In this document: positions 1 to 8,996 of the stretch, in pieces
How the letters are laid out: each line of letters starts with the position of its first letter
Numbering within the stretch: the first letter of the stretch is position 1
Assembly (NCBI RefSeq): GCF_024158035.1
Contig: NZ_JAMZEK010000003.1
Coordinates: forward strand, 496,001-560,000
Length of the DNA stretch: 64,000 nt
DNA from: Dyella lutea
GTDB lineage: Bacteria > Pseudomonadota > Gammaproteobacteria > Xanthomonadales > Rhodanobacteraceae
Direction of reading: 5' to 3'
The notes under the pieces: model-generated
Database searches by the model: none
What the model was told of the DNA's origin: nothing
The model's input: only the letters and a program-made list of their open reading frames with translations
Made by a program: the position numbers and the translations under genes

Positions 1-115
1 CCAGCATGCGACTGGCCGAGGCGAGCTTGGCCTCGAGGGCGGCGGCATCGTCGACGGGCAGCTCCGCAATGAGGGTACGGTCGAATGCCTGCACCACCTG
101 CAGTGGACGGGTCAT
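1..115 (-). CDS. Aldehyde dehydrogenase, N-terminal fragment (runs off the window)
   Basis: Only the first 38 codons are present, starting at an ATG two bases beyond the stop of the ThDP enzyme upstream, so the two are co-transcribed. The visible protein begins MTRPLQVVQAFDRTL and continues into an alanine-rich helix, which resembles the start of NAD-dependent aldehyde dehydrogenases. Such a dehydrogenase is often found next to acetolactate-synthase-like enzymes. The catalytic part lies outside the window, so the assignment rests on the N-terminus and context only. Confidence 0.55.
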   Translation of the reverse strand, partial: MTRPLQVVQAFDRTLIAELPVDDAAALEAKLASASRML

Positions 116-117
116 GA

Positions 118-1764
118 TCAGTCCTCCTTCTGGATGGGCAGGCGCTGCTGCAGCTCGTCAACCAGCACGCGCTTGTTTTCCGAGTAGTCGATGGGCACCA
201 CCACGAGCTGCACGCCCCCATCGGTGAACGCCTTTTCCAGCGTGGAGCGCAATGCGCCGACCGTCTCCACCCGGGTGCCGGTCGCGCCGTAAGCCTTCGC
301 ATAGGTCACGAAGTCCGGGTTGTCGAAGGTCATGCCGTAGTCGGGGAACGCATCCACCGCCTGCTTCCAGCGGATCATGCCGAAGGCACGATCCTCGATG
401 ACCAGCACCACCAGGTCGAGCTTGAGCCGGACGGCGGTCTCGAGCTCCTGGCTGTTCATCATGAAGCCGCCGTCGCCGCACACGGCCATCACCCGGCGCC
501 CGGGATACAGCATCGCGGCCATGATGGCCGAGGGCAGGCCCGCGCCCATGGTCGCCAGCGCGTTGTCGAGCAGGAGCGTGTTGGCGACCTGCGTGCGGTA
601 ATTGCGCGCGAACCAGATCTTGTACATGCCGTTGTCGAGGGCGAGGATGCCGTCGGCCGGCATGACCTCGCGCACGTCGTGCACCAGCCGCTGCGGCGTG
701 AAGCGGTCCTCGGTGGCGCGCGCGGCGACCCGGCTCAGGATCCCCTCCCGCAGCGGCAGCAGCGCCCGGGCATGCGGGATGTGTCCTTCGACGCGATCGG
801 CCAGTTGCCGCAGCGACGGCCCCAGGTCACCGACCACCTCGGCCTGGGGGAAGTAGACCTGCTCGACATGCGCGGGCTCGTAGCCGATGTGCACCACCTG
901 CGGCCCCTTGGCGCCCATCAGGAACGGCGGCTTTTCGACCGTGTCGTGACCGATGGTGACGATCAGGTCCGCCCGTTCGATCGCCTCGTGCACATAGTCG
1001 CGTTCGGAAAGCGCCGCGGTGCCCATGTACAGCTCGGTGCCGCCCGGCACCGTGCCCTTGCCCATCTGCGTGGTGAAGTACGGGATGCCGGTGCGCAGGA
1101 CGAACGTTGCGAGATCGGACGAGGAGCGCGGACGCGACGCCGCCGCGCCCAGCATCAGCAGCGGCGCCTGCGCCTGCATGATCAGCTGCGCGGCACGCTC
1201 GATGGATTCGGCGCTCGCCACGGGCAGCTCGATCGGATGCGCCGGGATCAGCGCGATCTCTTCGCACGACTCCGCGGCGATGTCCTCGGGCAACTCGAGC
1301 AGCACCGGTCCGGGCCGTTCCTCCGCGGCGACGCGGAACGCCTCGCGCACCATCGCAGGGATCATGGTGGGCGAGACGATCTGCCGCGACAGCTTGGTCA
1401 GCGGCCGCATCGTGGCGATCACGTCGACGATCTGGAACCGCGCCTGCCGGGACGATCGGATCGCCTTCTGGCCGGTGATCATGATCATCGGCATGGCACC
1501 GAGGAGTGCGTACCCGGCCCCAGTCGCCAGGTTCAGCGCACCGGGCCCGAGCGTGGTGATGCAGACCCCGGGCTTGCCGGTGAGCCGGCCATAGGTCGCC
1601 GCCATGAAGGCCGCCGCCTGTTCGTGCCGGGTCAGCACCAGCTGGATCGACGACTTGCGAATGGACTCGACCAGGTCGAGGTTTTCCTCGCCGGGGATCC
1701 CGAAGATGCGCTCCACGCCCTCGTTCTCGAGCGCGGCGACGAACAGATCCGAAGCTTTCAACAT
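118..1764 (-). CDS. Acetolactate synthase large-subunit-like ThDP enzyme
   Basis: This is a 548-residue thiamine-diphosphate enzyme of the IlvB/AlsS family, the usual family length, acting in the cytoplasm on 2-keto acids. The N-terminal Pyr domain carries the catalytic glutamate in RHEQAA (about residue 48) after FGIPGEENLD. The C-terminal PP domain has the GDGGFMMNSQELETA motif, although the usual paired asparagines at its end read ED here. No small regulatory subunit is adjacent, so a catabolic or specialised decarboxylase/ligase is as likely as a biosynthetic role. It heads an operon with the aldehyde dehydrogenase at the window edge. Confidence 0.8.
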   Translation of the reverse strand: MLKASDLFVAALENEGVERIFGIPGEENLDLVESIRKSSIQLVLTRHEQAAAFMAATYGRLTGKPGVCITTLGPGALNLATGAGYALLGAMPMIMITGQKAIRSSRQARFQIVDVIATMRPLTKLSRQIVSPTMIPAMVREAFRVAAEERPGPVLLELPEDIAAESCEEIALIPAHPIELPVASAESIERAAQLIMQAQAPLLMLGAAASRPRSSSDLATFVLRTGIPYFTTQMGKGTVPGGTELYMGTAALSERDYVHEAIERADLIVTIGHDTVEKPPFLMGAKGPQVVHIGYEPAHVEQVYFPQAEVVGDLGPSLRQLADRVEGHIPHARALLPLREGILSRVAARATEDRFTPQRLVHDVREVMPADGILALDNGMYKIWFARNYRTQVANTLLLDNALATMGAGLPSAIMAAMLYPGRRVMAVCGDGGFMMNSQELETAVRLKLDLVVLVIEDRAFGMIRWKQAVDAFPDYGMTFDNPDFVTYAKAYGATGTRVETVGALRSTLEKAFTDGGVQLVVVPIDYSENKRVLVDELQQRLPIQKED

Positions 1765-1838
1765 GACCTATCTCCAAAGATAGCCAGGCGGCCCGGTGCG
1801 CCTCGTGCGAGCCGCCGCCGGGATCCCGGCATGGGCTT

Positions 1839-2240
1839 TCATCCCGCCGGCGTGCAGACCAGCTCGATGCGCGCGCCACCGGGCTCGCGGATCATGCAGT
1901 GCACCCTTGGCCCCTTGCCTACCGGCTCGGGGGCGAACTCGACCACGACATCCGGCCAGCCCGACACCCGCGCGTGGAGATCCGAAAGGACATCGAGGTC
2001 CGCGATCTTCAGGGCCAGGTGATGCAGGCCGACGTTTCGGCGCCGGTCGAACGCGGCATGGCCGGCGTCCGCCTGCCATAACGTCAACCGCGTGGTGCCA
2101 TCCGATACGAAGACGGCCGGATACGCGGGATTCTCGCCCACCACCGTCCATCCCAGGCACTCCACGAAAAAGCGTCGCGAGCGCTCGATGTCGCCCACGG
2201 TGAGGCCGACGTGGTCGACACCGAGGGTGTAGGGAGTCAT
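1839..2240 (-). CDS. VOC (glyoxalase/bleomycin resistance) family protein
   Basis: The 133-residue protein shows the paired beta-alpha-beta-beta-beta modules of the vicinal-oxygen-chelate fold. It opens with GVDHVGLTVGDIERSRRFF, has a central HHLALKI strand, and ends with REPGGARIELV, which supplies the usual metal-ligand glutamate. H9, H71 and the C-terminal E are plausible metal ligands. I chose the ATG at 2240; the in-frame codon three residues earlier is a TTG. It sits just upstream of the ThDP enzyme on the same strand, 74 bp apart, and may share its transcript. The substrate cannot be inferred. Confidence 0.75.
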   Translation of the reverse strand: MTPYTLGVDHVGLTVGDIERSRRFFVECLGWTVVGENPAYPAVFVSDGTTRLTLWQADAGHAAFDRRRNVGLHHLALKIADLDVLSDLHARVSGWPDVVVEFAPEPVGKGPRVHCMIREPGGARIELVCTPAG

Positions 2241-2434
2241 GCCTGCCAAGGACCGTACTCCTGCATGGTGGCCGGACAGCGCGTCCAGCCGGATTCGCGG
2301 GTAACGCTACGCCTCATGCGTTGCCAAACGAATAGCCGAGACCCGGCAGACACTCTTGCGCATACCGGAAGAATGCCGCCGCCAGCGCGGGATCGCCTCC
2401 CTTCCCGTCATCGCCCCGTCCGGAAGCCCAAGGG

Positions 2435-2857
2435 TTACCCGGCCCGCCGGAGCACCCCGCGCAGGACGGTGCCGGGCGCGACCGTGTTGAACACCGTGCC
2501 GAACTTCTTCACGTTCTCGTGGAGCAGTTCGAGCCGGTGCTCGCTCTCGTCGGTGTCGACCAGGATCTCGTAGTCGATCGACTCCATCCGCGGCGGCACG
2601 TCCTGGCGCACCCCGTGCACGCGCACTTCCACCCCGCGAAGCCGGAAATCCAGTATCGGCGTGACCCGCTCGATGCCCTTGAGCATGCAGGCCGACAGCG
2701 CGGCCAGCAGCAGCTCGGCCGGGTTGAAGGCGTCGCGACGTCCACCCAGGTCGGTGTCCAGCGCGAGGTCGGCGTCCTTGCAGCGCGCCGTGCTGCCGTG
2801 GGCGCCGATACGGCGCGCGCTGACATCGAAAGTCATTTTTGTGCGGGTGTCGCTCAT
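2435..2857 (-). CDS. OsmC/Ohr family protein
   Basis: The 140-residue protein has the OsmC fold signature: an FNPAELLLAALSACML helix with its conserved cysteine, then beta strands and a C-terminal helix. Family members reduce organic hydroperoxides with two cysteines. Here the first is present (AALSACML), but the second position, in the helix around HENVKKFGT, has no cysteine, so peroxidase activity by the standard mechanism is doubtful. The ATG at 2857 has a good GAGG ribosome-binding site eight bases upstream. It stands alone on the minus strand. Confidence 0.8.
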   Translation of the reverse strand: MSDTRTKMTFDVSARRIGAHGSTARCKDADLALDTDLGGRRDAFNPAELLLAALSACMLKGIERVTPILDFRLRGVEVRVHGVRQDVPPRMESIDYEILVDTDESEHRLELLHENVKKFGTVFNTVAPGTVLRGVLRRAG

Positions 2858-3066
2858 GGCGATTCCTCGGTAGCGGGTAAGACCGCCGGGGCGGTCGAAG
2901 TGGGGACTGGCGGCGGCTCGTCTCCGACTACATCGTGCGCCTTACCGGTCACCTCGACGGGGTCATTGTCACGGGAAGTGGCCTGAAACGCCGTAACCAC
3001 GTAGATTTGGCGGGCCAAACGGCCATCGCTCCATGAGGGGCGGTGCATTGCATGAGACCGAAGATC

Positions 3067-3450
3067 ATGGCCACCAAGACCACTGCCAAGAAGACCACCA
3101 AAGCCAAGGCCGCCCCGAAGGCGGCTCCCACCATCAAGCCGATCAAGGACGCGATGAGCAAGTCGGCGCTGATCGCGCACCTGGCCGAGCAGGCCAGCGT
3201 CGAGGCGAAGCACGTCAAGGCCGTGCTCGCCGCCCTCGAGCACACGGTGCTCGGCGCGGTGCACAAGAAGGGTGCCGGCAACTTCACCCTCCCCGGCCTG
3301 TTCAAGATCAACGCGGTGCAGGTTCCGGCCAAGCCGAAGCGCAAGGGCAAGAACCCCTTCACCGGCGAGGAGCAGGTGTTCGCCGCCAAGCCGGCTACCG
3401 TGAAGGTGAAGGTGCGTCCGCTGAAGAAGCTCAAGGACGCCGCGCTCTGA
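3067..3450 (+). CDS. HU-family DNA-binding protein with basic N-terminal tail
   Basis: This is a 127-residue nucleoid protein. Residues 1-30 are an extended Lys/Ala/Pro tail (ATKTTAKKTTKAKAAPKAAP). The HU/IHF fold follows, from MSKSALIAHLAEQA through the DNA-binding arm region NPFTGEEQVFAAKPAT. Ordinary HU is about 90 residues, so the tail is an addition of the kind seen in bacterial histone-H1-like extensions. The start is the ATG at 3067; upstream ATGs at 3043 and 3052 lack family support. The short gap to the next gene contains no obvious terminator. Confidence 0.85.
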   Translation: MATKTTAKKTTKAKAAPKAAPTIKPIKDAMSKSALIAHLAEQASVEAKHVKAVLAALEHTVLGAVHKKGAGNFTLPGLFKINAVQVPAKPKRKGKNPFTGEEQVFAAKPATVKVKVRPLKKLKDAAL

Positions 3451-3562
3451 TGTGCTGAACGGTATCGGCCTGGTTCCAGGCCGATACCTTCACCGCGGTG
3501 TGGTGGGGCCCGCCGCACACGCGGCTGTCGACCACATACTTTCCCGGCTCCCTATCGCCCAC

Positions 3563-5197
3563 ATGCGCACCGGCAGCATCGCGTTTCGCCACCCCCTCGC
3601 TTTCTGGACCGGCAGCGCACTGCTGGTGGCCGGCGTGCTGTTGCACCTGCCGATGTACCTGATGGCCGCGCCGATGCATTACCGACTGGCGGGCATGCCG
3701 ATGTCTCCTGGCATGCTGCTGGGCATGGCATTGATCCCGCTGGGCTTGTGCCTGGCCGGCTTCGCGTTGGCACCTCCGCGCCGCATGGCGATGGACGGCA
3801 CTACGCCCGTCACGCGTACGCATCGCCACGACTTCCACGTCGCCGACGGCGTGCCGCTGAACCGGGCCCACCTAACCCTGGTGGCCGTACTCGTGGTGGC
3901 GCTGGCAGTGGACGTGATGAAGCCCGCCACGCTCGGCTTCGTCATGCCGGGCCTCACCGGTGAATATGGGATCAGCAAGGAGGTCGGTGCCCTGCTCGCG
4001 CTGGTGGCGCTGACCGGCACCACGCTCGGCTCGGTGGCCTGGGGCTGGATCGGCGATCGCTTCGGCCGCCGGGCCGCGGTGCTGCTGTCGGCGTTGATGT
4101 TCATGGGCACCGCCATCTGCGGCGCGATGCCCTCGTTCGGCTGGAACCTGGTGATGTGCTTCCTGATGGGGGCATCGGCCGGTGGCCTGCTGCCGATCAC
4201 CTTCACCCTGATGGCCGAGGCGATCCCCGCGGCACATCGCGGCTGGCTGCTGGTGGCACTGGGCGGCGTCGGCACCTCGGCGGGCTACCTCTTGGCCGCC
4301 GGAGCGGCTGCCTGGCTGGAACCTGGCTACAGCTGGCGTGCGCTGTGGTTGCTGGGCCTGCCGACCGGCGCGGTGATCATCATGCTCAATCACTGGATTC
4401 CCGAGTCGTCGCGCTTCCTGGCCAGCCAGGGGCGTTGGGCCGAGGCGCGCGTAGCGCTCGCCCGCTTCACCGGCGCACGCAAGGCGGGCGTGGAGGAGGA
4501 CAGCCCGGAGCATCCCGGCGCCCCGGTGCTGGACGATCCGCATGTCGTGATCGGCTTGAAGCAGCTGTTGCACGGCTCGCATGCTGCACTCACGCGCGGC
4601 CTGCTGATCTGCGGCATGGCCTGGGGCCTGGCCAATTTCGGCTTTCTGCTGTGGCTACCGGTGAATCTGGTCAAGCTGGGCATCGATCCGTCGGGCGCCA
4701 GTCGCCTGCTTGCCGATTCGGCGCTGATCGCCCTGCCCGGCATCGGCCTGGTGGTGTGGCTCTACCACCGCTGGAGCACCGTGCGCTCGCTGGTGTTGTT
4801 CATCGGCCTGACCACGGTGGCGCTGGCCACGTTCGTGGCGCTGGATCTGCTGGACGTGCGCCAGGCATGGCTGATCACGCTGGCCACGGCGGGACTGCTG
4901 GTCAGCGTGAGCGGCGTGATCGCGATGCTGATCCCGTATGCCGCGGAGATCTACCCGGTGCACCTGCGCGGCACCGGGTCAGGCGTGATCGCGGCCAGCT
5001 CCAAGTTCGGTGGCATCCTCGGCGCGCTGCTGGGCGTGGCTGGCCTGTTCGAACATCTCGCGCTCGCTGCCGGCTCGATCGCACTGGCCATGCTGGCCGC
5101 GGGCATCACCCTGCTGCGGCATGGCGTGGAGACGCGCGGCCTTTCGCTGGAGGCCATCCAGGTACACATCCGTGGCGCGGCCTTGAAGACCCCGTAG
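3563..5197 (+). CDS. MFS transporter (sugar/aromatic-acid-type)
   Basis: This is an inner-membrane carrier of 544 residues with about 12-14 hydrophobic helices. The loop 2-3 signature GWIGDRFGRRAA places it in the major facilitator superfamily. The VPESSRFLA-like stretch (here IPESSRFLASQGRWAEA) after helix 6 is typical of the sugar-porter/AAHS/SV2-like branch. Two extra N-terminal helices precede the core, making it longer than the usual 450 residues. The ATG at 3563 begins just ahead of the first hydrophobic segment; a longer reading from 3452 adds an unlikely leader. The substrate is not apparent from its neighbours. Confidence 0.8.
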   Translation: MRTGSIAFRHPLAFWTGSALLVAGVLLHLPMYLMAAPMHYRLAGMPMSPGMLLGMALIPLGLCLAGFALAPPRRMAMDGTTPVTRTHRHDFHVADGVPLNRAHLTLVAVLVVALAVDVMKPATLGFVMPGLTGEYGISKEVGALLALVALTGTTLGSVAWGWIGDRFGRRAAVLLSALMFMGTAICGAMPSFGWNLVMCFLMGASAGGLLPITFTLMAEAIPAAHRGWLLVALGGVGTSAGYLLAAGAAAWLEPGYSWRALWLLGLPTGAVIIMLNHWIPESSRFLASQGRWAEARVALARFTGARKAGVEEDSPEHPGAPVLDDPHVVIGLKQLLHGSHAALTRGLLICGMAWGLANFGFLLWLPVNLVKLGIDPSGASRLLADSALIALPGIGLVVWLYHRWSTVRSLVLFIGLTTVALATFVALDLLDVRQAWLITLATAGLLVSVSGVIAMLIPYAAEIYPVHLRGTGSGVIAASSKFGGILGALLGVAGLFEHLALAAGSIALAMLAAGITLLRHGVETRGLSLEAIQVHIRGAALKTP

Positions 5198-5323
5198 TCG
5201 CCTCATCCGAAGGCGAGGGTGTACCCGGTCCATTCAACGGCCCCACCATTGGAGATCGCGGTCGGAATATGCATCATCCGATCGTGATAGAACGACTTGG
5301 CAAAACGACTCCCGAGGACAAAT

Positions 5324-5737
5324 ATGGCTATCAATCTCGACTCGCTCTCCCCTGCTGAACTCCAGGCGCTCATCAAGAACGCCGAAGCGCAGATGGAATC
5401 TGCCCGCAAGAACAAGGCCCAGGAGGTCCGCACCAGGATTGACGCGCTTCTCAAGAGCGCCGGCCTGAGCATCGACGAGGTCTACCCGCGGCGCGGCGGC
5501 AAGGGTGCCAAGGTCTCCAAGGCCGTCGTCGCACCGAAGTATCGCAATCCGGAGAATGCCGCCCAGACCTGGTCGGGCCGCGGCAAGCGTCCGCTGTGGT
5601 TCTCCGCGGCACTGAAAAAGAAGGGCGTCACGGCGGAGAGCCTGCTCATTGCCGGCTCCGCGCCGAAGGCCGCGCCGGCCAGGAAAGCGGCCAGGAAGGC
5701 CGTCAGGAAGGCTCCGGCGAAGAAGGCGGCGAAGTAA
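5324..5737 (+). CDS. H-NS family nucleoid protein with Lys/Ala C-terminal tail
   Basis: The 137-residue protein has an N-terminal coiled-coil oligomerisation region (LSPAELQALIKNAEAQ) and the C-terminal H-NS DNA-binding motif TWSGRGKRPLWF at about residues 82-93. It ends in a repeated ARKAARKAVRKAPAKKAAK-like tail resembling histone H1. It should act as a minor-groove-binding silencer of AT-rich DNA. The ATG at 5324, preceded by GAGGA, fits the family start; the 9-codon upstream extension does not. A strong intrinsic terminator lies 24 bp after the stop. Confidence 0.85.
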   Translation: MAINLDSLSPAELQALIKNAEAQMESARKNKAQEVRTRIDALLKSAGLSIDEVYPRRGGKGAKVSKAVVAPKYRNPENAAQTWSGRGKRPLWFSAALKKKGVTAESLLIAGSAPKAAPARKAARKAVRKAPAKKAAK

Positions 5738-5760
5738 GTAGATCCCGTTCCGCTGAAAGC

Positions 5761-5790
5761 AAAGCCCCGCAGCTCGCTGCGGGGCTTTTT
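5761..5790 (+). terminator. Rho-independent terminator after the H-NS-like gene
   Basis: The stem AAAGCCCCGCAG/CTGCGGGGCTTT is perfect over 12 bp around a four-base loop and runs into five thymines. It ends the H-NS-like transcript; the convergent gene ends at 5845. Confidence 0.9.
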
Positions 5791-5844
5791 CATGATCGAA
5801 GCCCAGTCGCGTCGAGGATGTCGTTCGCGGCCACCGTGCGAGAC

Positions 5845-7479
5845 CTAGCTGCCTGCGAGGTAGCGGTCGAGCACGTTCGACGTCACCCGGGCCACCATCG
5901 CATCGTTGCGCAGCAGCGCCGCCACCCACTCGCAGCTTCCGGCGTGGAACACTTCGCCGGCGCCGCGCGTGAAGTGCACGATCATGCCGCAACCGCGCTT
6001 GACGCGATCGACCGATGCCTCGCTCGCATCACCGAAGCGCAGCTCGGCGACGTAGGTCGCCTCCTCGTCGCCGATGAAGCGGTCGTCGGTATCGGCTTGC
6101 GAACGTGGCTCCTCGATCAACGAGGACATCCCGAGCGCCAGGATCGAGAGGCTCTCCGGCGCACCGCCCGTGGGCAGGGCTTCGGGCAGGCCATCGCGGA
6201 TCACGTAGGGCAAGCCATCGACCTCGTAGCCGAACGCGTGGCCCTCGGCGCCCAGCAGGTCGCCATAGGAGAGGTCCGTGCCACGGAAGGCCCAGTGCCC
6301 GGGCCTGTAGACGGGAAAGCCGCGCACGCCGCGCGCGGCGCACCCACCCCAGCCGGCGTACAGGCCGTCGATGGCATTGAGACCGAACGTGGCCGCGCCT
6401 GGCCGGCCGGTCTCCGGCGCCTCCCAGGAGCCGGTCGTGCGCGAGTTGTCGCGCTCGCGATAGACCGGGTCCTCGGCGCGTGCGCGGTACTTGTAGCAGA
6501 CCTGGCGCCTGCCGCCGTCTTCCAGCCGCGTCTGCCACATGAAGTTGCCGGCGAAGCGCGCCAAGTGCCCGCCGCGCTCCACGTAGGCGTCGATCGCGTC
6601 GCGCATCTCCCAGCTCCAGTACTCGTCGTGGCCGACCATCACGACGCAGTCGTAGTCGTGCAGTAACTCCGGCTCATAGTGAAGCTCGTGCTGGCTGACC
6701 AAGTCGACGGCGTAGCCTGCGCGTTCGGCCCAGCGCATGAAGTGCGAGTCGTAGCTCGCCCAGCCGGCCGACGCGTATTTGGTCGAGTGGCCGGTCGCGT
6801 AGGCCCACTCCATGTGCGGGTAGCGCAAGGGCGCGCCTGGCGGTGGCTGGCATTCGAGCGGCACCCGCGGTGCGCCGGCTGGCAGCACGACGAAGCCGCG
6901 GCACCACGGTCGCTCGATGCTGACGGTCGGCGAGTACTGGTCGCGATTCGGCCCGGTGAGGCCGCGGTAGTGATTTGAGCCGCCCCAAGTGTTGTAGGCG
7001 GTCCAGGTGCCGGTGGCGGCGACCTGCAGGATCCGGCGCGGCTTAGGGCCAGGGCGCGGCTTGACGATGAACAGGTGATGCGAGCGGACCGGCGCGCCAT
7101 CGCTGCCCGCGGCGACCAGACTGACGCGATAGGCCCCGGACGGCCAGTCCTCGCCGATGCGGAACTCGAACGCGCTTTCCCAGCCGCAGCCCACGACCGA
7201 GCAGTCCTCCGGCGTCGGTTGCCAGCGCAGACCGGATAGCGTGCCCTTGAGGACAGCGCGCAGTTCCGCTCCGTCACGGGCGATCTCGAGCTCCGCGCGC
7301 TCCACGCTCGAGCTGATCATCAGCCGCACGAGCGAGCCCGGCGCATAGGCCAGCGCATCGCTGTAACACCACAGCTCGCCGCGGGCACCATCCATGCCCG
7401 GATACTCGTATCGATGGGCAAACACGGCGTCGCGGCGCTGCGCCGCATCCAGTCCAAAATCAGGGTAATCCGTGCTCAT
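5845..7479 (-). CDS. N,N-dimethylformamidase beta-subunit-like protein
   Basis: The 544-residue protein resembles the large subunit (DmfA2) of N,N-dimethylformamidase, an iron amidohydrolase. It has an N-terminal beta-sandwich region, then a Rossmann-like domain with VATGTWTAYNTWGGSNHY, VMVGHDEYWSWEMRDA and HLARFAGNFMWQT, which are the recognisable family blocks. The start is the ATG at 7479; an upstream extension to 7677 is cysteine-rich and unlike the family. No small subunit gene is adjacent, so the activity on formamides is uncertain. It is divergent from an NCS1 permease, suggesting joint import and hydrolysis of an amide or cyclic nitrogen compound. Confidence 0.7.
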   Translation of the reverse strand: MSTDYPDFGLDAAQRRDAVFAHRYEYPGMDGARGELWCYSDALAYAPGSLVRLMISSSVERAELEIARDGAELRAVLKGTLSGLRWQPTPEDCSVVGCGWESAFEFRIGEDWPSGAYRVSLVAAGSDGAPVRSHHLFIVKPRPGPKPRRILQVAATGTWTAYNTWGGSNHYRGLTGPNRDQYSPTVSIERPWCRGFVVLPAGAPRVPLECQPPPGAPLRYPHMEWAYATGHSTKYASAGWASYDSHFMRWAERAGYAVDLVSQHELHYEPELLHDYDCVVMVGHDEYWSWEMRDAIDAYVERGGHLARFAGNFMWQTRLEDGGRRQVCYKYRARAEDPVYRERDNSRTTGSWEAPETGRPGAATFGLNAIDGLYAGWGGCAARGVRGFPVYRPGHWAFRGTDLSYGDLLGAEGHAFGYEVDGLPYVIRDGLPEALPTGGAPESLSILALGMSSLIEEPRSQADTDDRFIGDEEATYVAELRFGDASEASVDRVKRGCGMIVHFTRGAGEVFHAGSCEWVAALLRNDAMVARVTSNVLDRYLAGS

Positions 7480-7589
7480 CAACGAGGCCTTTTGCACGTT
7501 CGCATTGCGAACAAAAACAAATAGTTGTGACTGGTGTGCGTTTGTGTTCTCTTCGCACGACACCGCAAAGAAAAAATACTTGCACGCCC

Positions 7590-8996
7590 ATGCAAACCCG
7601 CACAAGCACGCGTCGACGCCGCATCGAGCAGCACACGATCTTTCCGATTCCGCTCGATGAGCGACATGGCAAGGCACGGCAATTGTTCTCGTTGTGGTTC
7701 GGCGCGAACTTGAACGTGCTGACCATCGTCACCGGCGCACTGGCCACGACCGTATTCAGGCAATCGTTCCTCGCCGGCACCCTGGCGATCGTGCTCGGCA
7801 ACCTGATCGGCACCTTGTTCATGGCGCTGCATGCGGCGCAGGGGCCGCGCCTGGGCGTGCCGCAGATGGTGCAGAGCCGCGGCCAGTTCGGCGCGCGCGG
7901 GGCGGCGTCAGTGGTGGCGCTGGTGATCTTCATGTACGTCGGCTACGGCGCGACCGCGCTGGTGACCGGCGGCCAGTCGCTGCACGCGATCGTGCCCACG
8001 ATCGGCGTGCGCGAAGGCATCGCCGTGGTCGGCCTGGTGAGCCTGGCGATGGCGATCTACGGGCACGACCTGATCCATGCCGCCACGCGCGCGATTGCCT
8101 ACGTTTCCGGCGCGGCGGTCGTGCTCTGCTACGTCGCCCTCGCGGTCGAGGGGCGGCTGCCGCACGCATACCTCACCCAAGGCTCGTTCTCCGTCGTCGG
8201 CTTTCTCGGCATGATGTCGATCGGCGTGTTCTGGCAGCTCGGCTACGCGCCGTACGTCTCGGACTATTCGCGCTACCTGCCCCCCGACACCGGTCCGCGG
8301 CAGGCGTTCTGGGCCTCGTACTGGGGCACCACCCTGGGCGCGGTGCTGCCGATGATTTTCGGCGCCCTGATCGGGCCGGCGGTCGTGGGCGGCGACGTCG
8401 TCGCAGCAATCTCGGCGCTGACCGGAAAGGCCAGCACGCCGATCGTCATGCTGTTCACGCCCGGCGTGGCCGTCGCCGGCGCGATCTGCATCTACGGTGG
8501 CACGCTCGCGGTGATCACCCTCGCCCAGACCTTCGCCCCAAGCTGGCACGCGAGCTGGCGCACGCGGGCGCCGATTGCCACCGCGATCTTCCTCGTCGCC
8601 GTCGCGCTCGGCACCGTCGGTGCCGCCAGCTTCCTGCCGCTGTACAGCCGTTTCACCGAGCTGCTGCTCTATCTGATGGTGCCGTGGACGGCGGTGAACC
8701 TGGTCGATTACTACTGGGTGCGTTTCGGCGATTATCACGTGCCGTCGTTCTTCGCCGCCGATGGCGGCGTCTACGGCCGCTACAACGTGGCGGCGCTCGT
8801 CTCCTACGTGCTCGGCATCGTCGTGCAGGTGCCCTTCATCGCCGCCGATTTCTACGTCGGCCCGATGGCGCGCGTGCTCGGCGGCATCGACCTTTCCTGG
8901 CTCGCCGGTCTGGTGGTCACCGCGGCCGTCTATTACTTCAGCGCGCCCCGCCATGCCGTGCCGGTGATGCTGGCCGACGCCGAAGGCGTGGAGTAG
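7590..8996 (+). CDS. NCS1 family nucleobase/hydantoin-type permease
   Basis: The 468-residue inner-membrane carrier has about 12 helices. It begins with the classical NCS1 opening RIEQHTIFPIPLDER, and the helix 1 motif FSLWFGANLNVLTI follows, as in CodB/PucI-type transporters for cytosine, purines, allantoin or hydantoins. I chose the ATG at 7590, which leaves a 20-residue cytoplasmic tail. The 110-bp gap to the divergent dimethylformamidase-like gene should hold both promoters. The substrate is probably a nitrogen heterocycle or amide. Confidence 0.8.
   Translation: MQTRTSTRRRRIEQHTIFPIPLDERHGKARQLFSLWFGANLNVLTIVTGALATTVFRQSFLAGTLAIVLGNLIGTLFMALHAAQGPRLGVPQMVQSRGQFGARGAASVVALVIFMYVGYGATALVTGGQSLHAIVPTIGVREGIAVVGLVSLAMAIYGHDLIHAATRAIAYVSGAAVVLCYVALAVEGRLPHAYLTQGSFSVVGFLGMMSIGVFWQLGYAPYVSDYSRYLPPDTGPRQAFWASYWGTTLGAVLPMIFGALIGPAVVGGDVVAAISALTGKASTPIVMLFTPGVAVAGAICIYGGTLAVITLAQTFAPSWHASWRTRAPIATAIFLVAVALGTVGAASFLPLYSRFTELLLYLMVPWTAVNLVDYYWVRFGDYHVPSFFAADGGVYGRYNVAALVSYVLGIVVQVPFIAADFYVGPMARVLGGIDLSWLAGLVVTAAVYYFSAPRHAVPVMLADAEGVE

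Noticed and set aside
679-2022. 447-codon open frame antisense to the acetolactate-synthase-like gene
   Set aside because: Arg/His/Gln-rich shadow of a well-conserved gene.
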